Assembly (NCBI GenBank): GCA_031178065.1
Contig: JAPSJS010000031.1
Coordinates: 1-39,864 of the forward strand
Direction: 5' to 3'
Length of the DNA: 39,864 nucleotides
Source of the DNA: Altererythrobacter sp.
Lineage (GTDB): Bacteria > Pseudomonadota > Alphaproteobacteria > Sphingomonadales > Sphingomonadaceae
The position numbers and the translations under genes are program-made. Below are positions 22,520 through 31,948 of this stretch, piece by piece. The notes below the pieces were generated by a model. That model ran no database searches. It saw nothing but the letters and a program-made list of their open reading frames with translations, and was not told the origin of the DNA. Numbering within the stretch: the first letter of the stretch is position 1; each line of letters begins with the position of its first letter.

Positions 22520-25275
22520 ACCAGGTCCGCGTCCCCAAGCAGCGCGCGATCCTCGACCGGCGCGCACTGGCCGAAGCGATCGCCGGGTTGGTGGAGGTTC
22601 GGGGTGAGGATGCGCGAAACGCAGTGGTCGAAGCGCTACGCGACGCTCTGGACAAAGGCCGCGAGGAGCTGCGCCGTCGGCTTGAGGCCAAGCCTCACGC
22701 CGGCCATGAATGCGTCGCCGGCCACGCGTTCCTCATCGACCAGATGGTGCGGCTGATCCACGACTACGTCGTGGAGCACGTCTATCCGGTCGGCAACCGT
22801 TCGGAAGGCGAGCGCCTCGCGATCCTCGCCGTCGGCGGCTACGGCCGGGCCGAGATGGCGCCCCATTCGGACGTCGACATCGCCTTCCTCACCCCCACGC
22901 GCAGCGCACCGTGGTGCGAGCAGGTGATCGAGGCCATGCTCTACCTGCTGTGGGACCTGGGGCTGAAGGTCGGCCACTCCAGCCGCACGCCTGACGACAT
23001 GGTACGCATGGCGAAGGAGGACGTCACCATTCGCACGGCCCTGCTCGAGGGGCGCTATGTCTGGGGGGACCAGCCGCTCCACGACGAGGCTCGGCGGCGC
23101 TTCTGGGCCGACGTGGTGAACGGCACCGAGCGCCAGTTCGTCGCCGAGAAGCTGGCGGAGCGCAACGCGCGGCACAAGCGGATGGGCGACAGCCGCTATG
23201 TCGTCGAGCCCAACGTCAAGGACGGCAAGGGCGGCCTGCGCGACCTGCAGACGCTCTACTGGCTGGGAAAATACATCCACAAGGTGCGAAGCGCCGCGGA
23301 ACTGGTCGATGTCGGCCTGCTAACCGCGCAGGAATATCGCAGCTTCCGGCGCGCCGAAGGCTTCATGCTGGCGGTGCGCTGCCATTTGCACGTGATCACC
23401 GGACGCGCCGAGGACCGGCTGACCTTCGACCTCCAGCGCCAGGTCGCGATGCGGATGAACTTCGTCGATCGCCCGGGCAAGAGCCAGGTCGAGCGGTTCA
23501 TGCAATTCTACTTCCTGCAGGCCAAGCGCGTCGGCAGCCTGACGGGCGTGTTCCTCGCCCATATCGACGAGCAGTTCGCCCAGAGGCACGCTCGCAAGGG
23601 GCTGCTCGCCGGCTTCAAGGCGCGCCCGCGCAGCCTGAAGGGCTACCGCGTGTTCGGGGGCCGCATCGGGACGCCGCACGACGACTGGTTTCGCAAGGAT
23701 CCCGTGCGGCTGATCGAAATCTTCCGGATCGCGGAAGCCGAGGGGTTCGAGATCGAGCCGGCGACCATGCGCCAGGCCGATCGAGATTCGCGGCTCATTA
23801 CTTCCGAGGTGCGCGACGACCCGCGCGCCAATGCGCTGTTCCTCGAGCTCCTCGCGGGCCGCAACGATCCCGAAACCGCCCTGCGTTGGATGAACGAGGC
23901 TGGGGTGTTCGGCCGCTTCGTGCCCGATTTCGGCAAGGTCAACGCGCAGATGCAGTTCGACATGTACCACCACTACACGGTGGACGAGCACACGATCCGC
24001 GCGATCGGGCTGCTGAGCCGGATCGAGAAGGGCGAACTGGCCGAGGATCATCCGCGCTCCACGCGGCTGATCCACAAGCTGGCTTCGCGCCGCGCCGCCT
24101 ATGTCGCGGTGCTGCTGCACGACATTGCGAAAGGGCGCGGGGGTGACCATTCGGTGCTCGGCGAGGGCGTCGCGCGCGAGCTCTGCCCGCGGTTCGGACT
24201 GAGCGAGAATGAGACCGATCTCGTCGCCTGGCTCGTGCGGCAGCACCTGCTGATGAGCGCGACCGCGTTCAAGCGCGACTTGACCGACCCCAAAACGATC
24301 GAGGATTTCGTCGCCCAGGTGCAGAGCGTCGAGCGGCTTCAGCACCTGTTGATCCTGACCGCAGTCGACATCCGCGCGGTCGGCCCCGGCACCTGGAATA
24401 GCTGGAAGCGGCAGCTGCTCGGCGAGCTCTACGACGCTGCGCACGAGCGGCTGCGGCTCGGCCATATGCGCCACGGCCGGAAGGAGCGGGTGACGGCGAA
24501 GAAGCAGGCCGTCGGAGAGCTTCTGGGTGCGGATGCGGAACTCGTCGGCCGCCACGCCGCCGATTTCGGGGATCCCTACTGGATCGCGGAGCCAGAGGAT
24601 ATCATTGCGCTCAACCTGCGCCAGTTCGATGCCGCGCGGCGCGATCAGCGCGAGCTGTCGGTGCATTGTGAGGTCTATCCTTCGCGCGGGGCGACGCTGG
24701 TGAGCGTGATCGCGGCGGATCACCCCGGCCTCTTCTACCGTATCGCAGGGGGCATCCATCTGGCGGGCGCCAACATCATCGATGCGCGCATCCACACCAC
24801 CCGCGCCGGCTGGGCGGTGGACAATTTCCTCGTCCAGGACCCGCATGGCCAGCCGTTCTACGAAGCCGAGCAACTCCTGCGGATCGAGACCGCGATCGGC
24901 GACGCGCTCGCCAACCGCATCGAACTGGTGCCCCGCCTGGCCAAGCGGCCGCTGTCGCACAGCCGCGCCAAGGCGTTCGACGTTCGCCCGCGGGTGATCG
25001 TCGACAACAAGGCATCGAACCGCTTCACCGTCGTCGAAGTCAACGCGCGCGACCGGCCCGCATTGCTCAACCGGCTCGCACGCGCCCTGTTCGACAGCCA
25101 GCTCATGGTCCACTCCGCGCACGTCACCGCCTACGGCGAGCGCGCGGCGGACACGTTCTATGTGACCGACCTGCTGGGTGAGAAGGTCGAGGCGACCGAA
25201 CGCATCACCGCGATCGAGACTGCCCTGCTCGACGCCGCGAGCGACCGACGACAGGCCGAACTCGAAGCGACGTGA
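22516..25275 (+). CDS. glnD: [Protein-PII] uridylyltransferase/uridylyl-removing enzyme
   Basis: GlnD is the glutamine sensor that uridylylates PII proteins under nitrogen limitation and deuridylylates them under excess. The 919 residues show the full domain order. The nucleotidyltransferase site GGYGRAEMAPHSDVD lies at 107-121. YVVEPNVKDGKGGLRDLQTL follows. The HD-domain pair HDIAKGRGGDHS begins near residue 535, and two ACT domains start near 713 and 842. The start is TTG at 22516, overlapping the TGA of the synthetase gene. No ATG or GTG occurs in frame before the conserved region, and AAGGAG lies about 11 nt upstream. A longer open frame upstream (from 21466) only shadows the synthetase gene. 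PII control may link to the cyanophycin nitrogen store. Confidence 0.95.
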   Translation: MNQVRVPKQRAILDRRALAEAIAGLVEVRGEDARNAVVEALRDALDKGREELRRRLEAKPHAGHECVAGHAFLIDQMVRLIHDYVVEHVYPVGNRSEGERLAILAVGGYGRAEMAPHSDVDIAFLTPTRSAPWCEQVIEAMLYLLWDLGLKVGHSSRTPDDMVRMAKEDVTIRTALLEGRYVWGDQPLHDEARRRFWADVVNGTERQFVAEKLAERNARHKRMGDSRYVVEPNVKDGKGGLRDLQTLYWLGKYIHKVRSAAELVDVGLLTAQEYRSFRRAEGFMLAVRCHLHVITGRAEDRLTFDLQRQVAMRMNFVDRPGKSQVERFMQFYFLQAKRVGSLTGVFLAHIDEQFAQRHARKGLLAGFKARPRSLKGYRVFGGRIGTPHDDWFRKDPVRLIEIFRIAEAEGFEIEPATMRQADRDSRLITSEVRDDPRANALFLELLAGRNDPETALRWMNEAGVFGRFVPDFGKVNAQMQFDMYHHYTVDEHTIRAIGLLSRIEKGELAEDHPRSTRLIHKLASRRAAYVAVLLHDIAKGRGGDHSVLGEGVARELCPRFGLSENETDLVAWLVRQHLLMSATAFKRDLTDPKTIEDFVAQVQSVERLQHLLILTAVDIRAVGPGTWNSWKRQLLGELYDAAHERLRLGHMRHGRKERVTAKKQAVGELLGADAELVGRHAADFGDPYWIAEPEDIIALNLRQFDAARRDQRELSVHCEVYPSRGATLVSVIAADHPGLFYRIAGGIHLAGANIIDARIHTTRAGWAVDNFLVQDPHGQPFYEAEQLLRIETAIGDALANRIELVPRLAKRPLSHSRAKAFDVRPRVIVDNKASNRFTVVEVNARDRPALLNRLARALFDSQLMVHSAHVTAYGERAADTFYVTDLLGEKVEATERITAIETALLDAASDRRQAELEAT

Positions 25276-25378
25276 ATGCAACACAGAGCGGCTGAATTTG
25301 GCCGTTCGTGGAAACGATGTTTCCTCCAGACCGCGTTCACGTTAACGAAAGCGTCAAGTTTTGGTGGAGGAGAACAAC

Positions 25379-28108
25379 ATGAGAAATAAGGTATCCATTC
25401 GCGCGCTGGCCCTCGCCGGTGCGAGCATTGCATTGCTTCCCCAGGCGGTACTTGCCCAGGACACCGGAACTCAGGAACCGGCCGCGCAAACCGAGGCTGC
25501 GCCCGAGGCGACCGGGCCGGTCATCGTCGTAACCGCCCAGGGGCGCGAACAGTCGCTGGCCGACGTTCCCGTCGCCGTCTCGGCGGTCTCCGGCGAAATG
25601 CTGGAGAGGTCGGGCACCAACGACATTCGCGAGCTGAACCAGGTGGCGCCTTCGCTGCTCGTCTCCTCCACCGGTAACGAGGCCAACGGCTCGGCACGCA
25701 TCCGCGGGATCGGCACGGTCGGCGACAACCCGGGCCTCGAAAGCTCGGTCGCGGTGTTCGTCGACGGCGTCTACCGTTCACGTTCGGGCAACGCGCTGAG
25801 CGAACTCGGCCCGATCGACCGGATCGAGATCCTGCGCGGCCCGCAGGGCACGCTGGGCGGCCGCAACGCCTCCGCCGGTCTGATCAGCATCTACACCGCC
25901 CCGCCCGAGTTCGAGACGAGCGGCTACGGGGCCTTCACCTACGGCAATTACGATGCGATCCGCGTCGAAGGCGGGATCAACGTGCCGCTGGGCCAGACGG
26001 TCGCGGCGCGCGTCGACGGCGTCTATTTCAAGCGCGACGGCTTCTACAACGACGTCAACAACGACACGAGCGTCAACAACCGCGACCGCTACCTAGTGCG
26101 CGGGCAAATGCTGTTCGAGCCGAGTGATACGCTCAGCTTCCGCCTGGTCGGCGACTACTCGAAGAAGGACGAGGCGTGCTGCGCCGCGACGTTCGTGCAG
26201 ACCGATTTCGCACCGCTTGCGCGGATGAGCCCGGGGCTCGACTCGTTCGCCCGGCCCGAAGGCGGTCCGCCCCTGACCAGCACCGAAAACCCGATCATCC
26301 CGATAATGATCGCGCTCGGCCAGGATCCGCGCGCGCTCAACCAGGGCACGTTCAACCGCGACATCTACGTCACGCCCGGACGGACCTACGAAGGCGCTAC
26401 CGAAGACTACGGCGTGTCGGGCGAGCTCAACTGGGATCTCGGCGGCGTCAGCCTGACCTCGATCACCGCCTACCGCGAGTATTCGAACACCCAGGCGTCC
26501 GACACCGACTACACGCAAGTCGACATCATCTACCGCGCCCCGGGCGATTTCGCCGGTGCCCGCGAGTTCAAGACCTTCAGTCAGGAACTGCGCCTGCAGG
26601 GCTCCGCGTTCGACGACCGGCTCGACTGGCTCGTGGGCGGCTACTACGCCAACGAGAAGCTGGAAGTGCGCGACAATCTGCGCTTCGGCGACCAATACGG
26701 CACGTTCGCAGCCTGCCGCATCGCACTCGCGATCAATCCCGCTCTGGCCAACCCGGCTGTCGAGAACTGCCTCGGCCCCAATGTGGCGGCGCTCGACGGC
26801 ACCCTCACCGGCACGCCTGCATTCGGCCCCGCCACCCCGGCGATCCTTGCCGCGATCAACAATCTCGGCAGCATCAGCGACCTGGGCAGCACGGGCGACA
26901 TCTACAATCAGACGAGCAAGAATTTCGCGCTGTTCACGCACAACATCTTCCACATCACCGACACGGTCGATCTCACCCTTGGCCTTCGTTACACCAACGA
27001 AACCAAGGACTTCGACGCGGCGTTCAACAACGACAACACGATCTGCCCTACCAACCGCGCCCTGCTCGGCGGGCTCCTCGGCGTGCCGGCGCTCGCGCCG
27101 CTTGCGGGCGGCATCATCTCGCTTTCGTGCCAGGGCAACTCGAGCTCCGAGCTCGACGGGCTCACCCTCAGCGATACGCGTGACGAGGACGAGTTCACCG
27201 GCACGGCGGTGCTGAGCTGGAAACCGACTCCCGACCTGCTGCTCTACGGTTCGTACTCGCGCGGCTACAAAGCAGGTGGTTTCAACCTCGACCGCTCGGC
27301 GCTTTCGAGCCCGGTGGCGTTCGATCCCGATACGATCGACGTCGGATCGCTGCAGTTCGCGGAGGAGACGGTCGACGCGTTCGAGATCGGCGCCAAGTAC
27401 TCTACACGCCAGTTCGGCTTGAGCGTGGCGGCGTTCCGCCAGGAGTTCTCGAACTTCCAGCTCAACACCTTCAACGGGTCGTTCTACCTGGTCCAGAACA
27501 TCAACGCCTGTTCCGCCGATCTCGGCGGCGCGGACCAGGATGCAAGCGCCACGACCGGCGCCTGCGCTCCCGAGGACGTGCAGCCGGGCGTGATCGCACA
27601 GGGCATCGAGTTCGAGGCGTCGCTCAACCCCGTTCCCGATCTCGCGTTCACGATGGGCCTGACGTATTCGGACACGAGCTACGAGGACAACCTGATCGGG
27701 GACGACAGCGGCGCGCCGCTCGATCCCGCGCTGCGTCTGCTGCCAGGTGACAACCTGTCGAACGCGCCCGAGTGGGTCGCGACCTCGTCCGTGTCGTGGA
27801 CGCCGGAATTGACGCCGGGCGGTCTGCGGGGGCTCGTGTTCTTCAACGCACGCCTGACCGACGACTACAACACCGGCTCCGACTTGCTCTACGGCAAGGA
27901 GCAGGACAGCTACTTCATCGTCAACGGCCGCGTCGGCGTGACCAACATCGCCGGGCGGTTCTCGATCGAAGGCTGGGTGCAGAACCTGTTCGACAAGGAC
28001 TACACCCAGATCGCGTTCAATACGCCGTTCGTTGCTCCGCAGCAGACCTACTCGGCATTCCTCGCCGAGCCGCGGACTTACGGCATCACGGTGCGCGGCG
28101 AGTTCTGA
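25379..28108 (+). CDS. TonB-dependent receptor
   Basis: A 909-residue outer-membrane receptor typical of sphingomonads. It has a signal peptide (VSIRALALAGASIALLPQAVLA, cleaved at AQ) and a linker rich in Ala/Gln/Glu. The TonB box-like VIVVTAQGREQSL follows near residue 49. The plug has VAVFVDGVYRSR and IEILRGPQGTLGGRNASAGL, the most recognisable family motifs. The barrel ends in RTYGITVRGEF with the C-terminal Phe. The Shine-Dalgarno GGAGGA (25366-25371) is 7 nt before ATG 25379. It is transcribed after a 103-nt gap from glnD and ends at a strong terminator (28134-28159). The ligand is unknown; no adjacent siderophore, sugar or vitamin genes indicate one. Confidence 0.93.
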   Translation: MRNKVSIRALALAGASIALLPQAVLAQDTGTQEPAAQTEAAPEATGPVIVVTAQGREQSLADVPVAVSAVSGEMLERSGTNDIRELNQVAPSLLVSSTGNEANGSARIRGIGTVGDNPGLESSVAVFVDGVYRSRSGNALSELGPIDRIEILRGPQGTLGGRNASAGLISIYTAPPEFETSGYGAFTYGNYDAIRVEGGINVPLGQTVAARVDGVYFKRDGFYNDVNNDTSVNNRDRYLVRGQMLFEPSDTLSFRLVGDYSKKDEACCAATFVQTDFAPLARMSPGLDSFARPEGGPPLTSTENPIIPIMIALGQDPRALNQGTFNRDIYVTPGRTYEGATEDYGVSGELNWDLGGVSLTSITAYREYSNTQASDTDYTQVDIIYRAPGDFAGAREFKTFSQELRLQGSAFDDRLDWLVGGYYANEKLEVRDNLRFGDQYGTFAACRIALAINPALANPAVENCLGPNVAALDGTLTGTPAFGPATPAILAAINNLGSISDLGSTGDIYNQTSKNFALFTHNIFHITDTVDLTLGLRYTNETKDFDAAFNNDNTICPTNRALLGGLLGVPALAPLAGGIISLSCQGNSSSELDGLTLSDTRDEDEFTGTAVLSWKPTPDLLLYGSYSRGYKAGGFNLDRSALSSPVAFDPDTIDVGSLQFAEETVDAFEIGAKYSTRQFGLSVAAFRQEFSNFQLNTFNGSFYLVQNINACSADLGGADQDASATTGACAPEDVQPGVIAQGIEFEASLNPVPDLAFTMGLTYSDTSYEDNLIGDDSGAPLDPALRLLPGDNLSNAPEWVATSSVSWTPELTPGGLRGLVFFNARLTDDYNTGSDLLYGKEQDSYFIVNGRVGVTNIAGRFSIEGWVQNLFDKDYTQIAFNTPFVAPQQTYSAFLAEPRTYGITVRGEF

Positions 28109-28133
28109 CGCACAGCAAAAACACCAACGATGG

Positions 28134-28159
28134 AAAGGGGCGCTCTCGGGCGCCCTTTT
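28134..28159 (+). terminator. Rho-independent terminator after the TonB-dependent receptor
   Basis: AAAGGGGCGC (28134-28143) pairs with GCGCCCTTTT (28150-28159) around TCTCGG: a 10-bp stem with one G-T wobble whose 3' arm supplies the T-run. It lies 26 nt after the receptor stop and touches the stop codon of the convergent yggS gene. The symmetrical A and T flanks make bidirectional action likely. Confidence 0.85.
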
Positions 28160-28827
28160 CATTTCAGGGTCCGCGTGCCGAACAGTGCTGTGCCTACCCG
28201 TACGTGTGTCGCGCCGAGCATGATGGCGGTTTCGTAATCGCCGCTCATGCCCATGCTGCGCCCTGCCAGCCCGTGGTCGCGCGCCAGCTTGTCGAGCAAG
28301 GCGAAGAACGGGGCGGGCTCGATCTCGAGGGGCGGAATGCACATGAGGCCGGCGACGGGGATCCCGGCCTCGCGAGCCAGCTTCAACAGTTGGGGCAGTT
28401 CGCCGATCGCACAGCCGCCCTTCTGCTCCTCACCACCGATGTTGACCTGGACGAAGCACGGCACGCGCTTGTCCGCCTTGTCCATCGCCCGTGCGAGCGC
28501 CTTCACGAGGCTTGGCCGGTCGAGCGAGTGGATGACATCGAACAGCGCAACGGCCTCGTCCGCTTTGTTCGATTGAAGCTGTCCGATGAGGTGAAGCTGC
28601 ACGGCCGGGTTCGCCTCGCGGAGCGCCGGCCACTTGCCCTGCGCCTCCTGCACGCGGTTCTCTCCGAATGCGCGCTGCCCCTGCCGCAGGAGCGGTTCGA
28701 TGGCTTCGGCCGGGTGTGTCTTGCTCACCGCGATAAGCGTGACTTCGTCGGGCTTGCGCCGGGCAACCGCGCACGCCTTCGCAATGTTCGCACGGACTTG
28801 GTCGAGCGGGGTCTCTGGGTTTTCCAT
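28159..28827 (-). CDS. yggS: YggS-family PLP-binding homeostasis protein
   Basis: A 222-residue fold-type III PLP-binding protein (COG0325), involved in vitamin B6 and amino-acid homeostasis rather than catalysis. The PLP lysine is Lys36 in LIAVSKTHP. Other family segments are FGENRVQEAQGKW, LHLIGQLQSNKA, VQVNIGGEEQKGG and LSMGMSGDYETAI-like text (RSMGMSGDYETAIMLG), ending VRVGTALFG. Start ATG 28827 is almost back-to-back with the GTG candidates of the ThiE-like gene on the other strand. The divergent promoters must therefore overlap coding sequence. Ends at the shared terminator. Confidence 0.94.
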   Translation of the reverse strand: MENPETPLDQVRANIAKACAVARRKPDEVTLIAVSKTHPAEAIEPLLRQGQRAFGENRVQEAQGKWPALREANPAVQLHLIGQLQSNKADEAVALFDVIHSLDRPSLVKALARAMDKADKRVPCFVQVNIGGEEQKGGCAIGELPQLLKLAREAGIPVAGLMCIPPLEIEPAPFFALLDKLARDHGLAGRSMGMSGDYETAIMLGATHVRVGTALFGTRTLK

Positions 28828-28849
28828 CGTGCCGCGCTATAGCGTGCAC

Positions 28850-29392
28850 GTGCCCCGACGCCAGACCCGTGAGCCCCTGCCCAATCTGTGGCTGCTCTCC
28901 GATGCGCGCAACGATGCGCGGCTGGAACAGACGCTTCGCGCGCTGCCCCAGGGCTCGGGCTTCGTCTTCCGGCACTACCACCTTGCGCCCGACGCGCGCC
29001 GCCGCCGGTTCGACGAACTGGCGCAGGTGGCGCGCACGTGCGGGCACGCGGCAATCCTTTCCGGCAGCGCGGGCGACGCGAAACGTTGGGGCGCGGACGG
29101 CCTCTACGGCCCGCCTGGCCGCATCGGGACCGGCGGGCCAAAGCTTCGGATCGCCACCGCGCACGACCGTGCCGAGATCGAGGCGGCCAACGCGATCGGC
29201 GCCGACGCCGCGATGCTCTCGCCGGTCTTCGCCACCCGCTCGCACCCGGATACGCCGGCGCTCGGCCCGAAGCGATTTCGCGCGCTGGCGGTGCTTGCCC
29301 GAATGCCAGTGATCGCGCTGGGCGGCATGACGGCGGCGCGCGCGCAGGAACTCGATTGGCCGCGCTGGGCGGCCATCGACGGACTTTCTTGA
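28850..29392 (+). CDS. Thiamine-phosphate synthase-like protein (ThiE/TenI family)
   Basis: About 180 residues with a TIM-barrel ThiE/TenI pattern: LPNLWLLSDARND at the N-terminus, VFRHYHL, LRIATAHDRAEIEAA, and the pyrophosphate-region signature MLSPVFATRSHPDTPALGP followed by VIALGGM. It may join HMP-pyrophosphate to thiazole phosphate, or be a TenI-like non-catalytic relative. The substrate-binding residues of the first half look diverged, so activity is uncertain. The start is unclear: in-frame GTGs at 28829, 28844 and 28850 all lack a Shine-Dalgarno. I chose 28850 as closest to the conserved region. No other thiamine genes are nearby. Confidence 0.75.
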   Translation: MPRRQTREPLPNLWLLSDARNDARLEQTLRALPQGSGFVFRHYHLAPDARRRRFDELAQVARTCGHAAILSGSAGDAKRWGADGLYGPPGRIGTGGPKLRIATAHDRAEIEAANAIGADAAMLSPVFATRSHPDTPALGPKRFRALAVLARMPVIALGGMTAARAQELDWPRWAAIDGLS

Positions 29393-29493
29393 GTACCCGC
29401 CATTCAGCGAAAGCCAGGATGACCGGTAAACTGGCGCGCGGAGAGCGCGGTGGGCGGAGGAGGGGGCCACGACGACCACTCACTGTTCGCCTC

Positions 29494-29522
29494 TTGACAA
29501 AATGAACCATATCGGTTAAATA
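29494..29522 (+). promoter_or_regulatory. Sigma70-type promoter upstream of ftsK
   Basis: TTGACA (29494-29499) is a perfect -35 hexamer. TAAATA (29517-29522) lies 17 nt downstream as the -10. The pair is about 80 nt before the chosen ftsK start and in the right orientation. Confidence 0.6.
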
Positions 29523-29600
29523 AGCGCTCTGCCGCAGGATTCTTGACGCGGGAGTCCCCCCAAGCGCATGATGGCGGCTCACGGGAAGCAGGGGAACGAG

Positions 29601-31946
29601 ATGGCCACCCGCGCGATCGGGAAATCGCCAACAGCAGACTGGCGCGCCGCGTTGCGGCGTTCGCTGCGCCGTGCCGCGCAAATGGCGGGCGCGGCAGTGC
29701 TGTTCGCGGCCGCCGTGTTCCTCACGCTGTCGCTGGTCAGCTACACGCACACGGACCCGAGCCCCTCCACGGCCGCCTCCGGCACCGACATCGCCAACTG
29801 GATGGGTGCGAGCGGGGCTTGGGCGGCGGAGCGGGCGCTATTCCTGTTCGGCCTCAGTGCCGTGCTCCTGCTCCCGCTGCTCTATGTCGGCGCGCGCAAG
29901 CTGTGGCGCGATGTCGAGGAGGAGGACCGCGACACCGACACGCACTGGCTGCGCCCCGTCGGCATGTTGCTGCTGGCGATGGTGCTGGTGTCCACCGTGC
30001 TCGCGCTCGCGTTCGCCGGCCCGGGCTGGCCGCTGCCAGCATCGATGGGCGGAATCACCGGGCTGCTCGGCGCGGCGGCGGTCGAGGGGATAGCCGGACG
30101 GCTGCCGGAAGGCGCCCAGGGCTGGGCAATCCTCGGTATCGCGCTGGCGAGCCTCGCGCTCGGCGTCGCGCTGCTGACCCGCGTCTTCGCGATCGACTGG
30201 CGCGCGCTGCTGACCCTGCCGATGTTCCTCAAGCGCGCACCCGCGCTGCCGCAGGGAGACATTCCCTTCTTTCCGAAGCAGCGGCGGCAGGCGAAAGCCG
30301 CGGTCGCCGCCGAGGAGGACGAGGACACGGCGGAAACCGCCTCGCCTCCCCGCCGCAGCCCCGAGATCGCGGAGCGCACCGCACCGCCGAAGAAGGCGAC
30401 GCTAGCCAAGCCCGCCCAGCGCGACATGTTCGCCGCTTACGAGCTGCCCAGCCTCGACATCCTCGAAGAACCGCCCACCGACAAGGGTCCCAAGCTCGAT
30501 AAGCTCGCGCTCGAGCGCAACGCCCGCCTGCTCGAAACGGTGCTCGACGACTTCAACGTCAAGGGCGAGATCACCGCGGTCCGCACCGGCCCGGTGGTGA
30601 CGATGTACGAGCTCGAACCCGCCCCCGGCATCAAGGCGAGCCGCGTGGTCGGCCTGGCTGAGGATATCGCCCGCAACATGAGCGCGATCAGCGCCCGCGT
30701 CAGCCCGATCCCCGGCAAGACCGTGATGGGCATCGAACTGCCCAACGCGCACCGCCAGACCGTCGCGTTCAAGGAGCTCGCCGCGTGCGAGGCTTTCGCC
30801 AACGCCAGGGGCAACCTCCCGATCATCCTCGGCAAGGATATCGCCGGCGAGCCGATCGTCGCCGACCTCGCCGCGATGCCGCACTTGCTGGTCGCGGGCA
30901 CCACCGGTTCGGGCAAGTCGGTCGGGCTCAACTGCATTCTGCTGAGCCTGCTCTACCGCTTCACGCCCGAAGAGTGCCGGATGATCCTGGTCGATCCCAA
31001 GGTGCTCGAGCTCAAGAGCTACGACGACATCCCCCACCTGCTCTCCCCCGTGGTGACGGAGCCGCACAAGTCGGTCCGCGCGCTCAAGTGGGCGGTCGAG
31101 GAGATGGAACGGCGCTATCGCATGATGAGCTCGATCAATTCGCGCAACATCAACTCGTTCAACGAGCGCGTGAAGGCCGCGATCGCCAAGGGCAAGCCGC
31201 TCGGCCGCCGGGTACAGACCGGGTTCGATCCCGAAACGGGCGAGGAGCTGTTCGAGGAAGAGCAGCTCGATTACGCGCCACTGCCGCAGATCGTACTGAT
31301 CGTCGACGAGCTCGCCGATCTCATGGTCACCGTGGGCAAGGAAATCGAGGTGCTGATCCAGCGCCTCAGCCAGAAGAGCCGCGCGGCGGGCATCCACCTG
31401 ATCATGGCGACGCAGCGCCCCTCGGTCGACGTCATCACCGGTGTGATCAAGGCCAACCTGCCGACGCGGATCAGCTTCCACGTCACCAGCCGGATCGACA
31501 GCCGTACGATCCTGGGCGAGCAGGGCGCCGAGCAACTGCTGGGCAAGGGCGACATGCTCTACAAGCCATCCAGCGGCGCGATGGTGCGCGTGCACGGGCC
31601 GTTCGTGTCGGACGAGGAAGTCGAGGCCGTGGCCGACCACTGGCGCGCGCAGGGCAAACCCGAATACGTCGACGCCGTTACCGAGGAGCCGGAGGACGGC
31701 GGCTTCAGCTTCGACGACGAATTGACCGCGAGCGACAATCCGGACGAGCGCAAATACCGTCAGGCGTGCCAGATCGTATTCGAGAACCAGAAGGCCAGCG
31801 GATCGTGGCTCCAGCGCCAGATGGGCGTCGGCTACAACACGGCCGCCAAGTGGATCGAACGCATGGAGGAGGACGGGCTGGTCGGGCCCGCCAATCACGT
31901 CGGCCGCCGCGAGATCTACCGCGACCGAGACGGCAACCCGCTCTAG
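29601..31946 (+). CDS. ftsK: DNA translocase FtsK
   Basis: FtsK pumps chromosome ends through the closing septum and activates dif recombination. This 781-residue form has an N-terminal membrane domain with about four helices (AAVLFAAAVFLTLSLVSYT; ALFLFGLSAVLLLPLLYVG; VGMLLLAMVLVSTVLALAFAG; WAILGIALASLALGVALLT). A short charged linker follows. The motor domain carries Walker A AGTTGSGKS near residue 432, IVLIVDELADLMV as Walker B, and MATQRPSVDVITGVIKANLP. The C-terminal gamma winged helix (SGSWLQRQMGVGYNTAAKWI) reads KOPS-type sites. I chose ATG 29601, with AGGGG 6 nt before it; ATG 29568 is a longer alternative. Converges with the cyclase gene after 2 nt. Confidence 0.95.
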   Translation: MATRAIGKSPTADWRAALRRSLRRAAQMAGAAVLFAAAVFLTLSLVSYTHTDPSPSTAASGTDIANWMGASGAWAAERALFLFGLSAVLLLPLLYVGARKLWRDVEEEDRDTDTHWLRPVGMLLLAMVLVSTVLALAFAGPGWPLPASMGGITGLLGAAAVEGIAGRLPEGAQGWAILGIALASLALGVALLTRVFAIDWRALLTLPMFLKRAPALPQGDIPFFPKQRRQAKAAVAAEEDEDTAETASPPRRSPEIAERTAPPKKATLAKPAQRDMFAAYELPSLDILEEPPTDKGPKLDKLALERNARLLETVLDDFNVKGEITAVRTGPVVTMYELEPAPGIKASRVVGLAEDIARNMSAISARVSPIPGKTVMGIELPNAHRQTVAFKELAACEAFANARGNLPIILGKDIAGEPIVADLAAMPHLLVAGTTGSGKSVGLNCILLSLLYRFTPEECRMILVDPKVLELKSYDDIPHLLSPVVTEPHKSVRALKWAVEEMERRYRMMSSINSRNINSFNERVKAAIAKGKPLGRRVQTGFDPETGEELFEEEQLDYAPLPQIVLIVDELADLMVTVGKEIEVLIQRLSQKSRAAGIHLIMATQRPSVDVITGVIKANLPTRISFHVTSRIDSRTILGEQGAEQLLGKGDMLYKPSSGAMVRVHGPFVSDEEVEAVADHWRAQGKPEYVDAVTEEPEDGGFSFDDELTASDNPDERKYRQACQIVFENQKASGSWLQRQMGVGYNTAAKWIERMEEDGLVGPANHVGRREIYRDRDGNPL

Positions 31947-31948
31947 AT

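Noticed and set aside
26093-28342. 749-codon open frame on the minus strand antisense to the TonB-dependent receptor
   Set aside because: Shadow frame: the receptor on the plus strand has signal peptide, plug motifs and Shine-Dalgarno, while the antisense translation has none of these.
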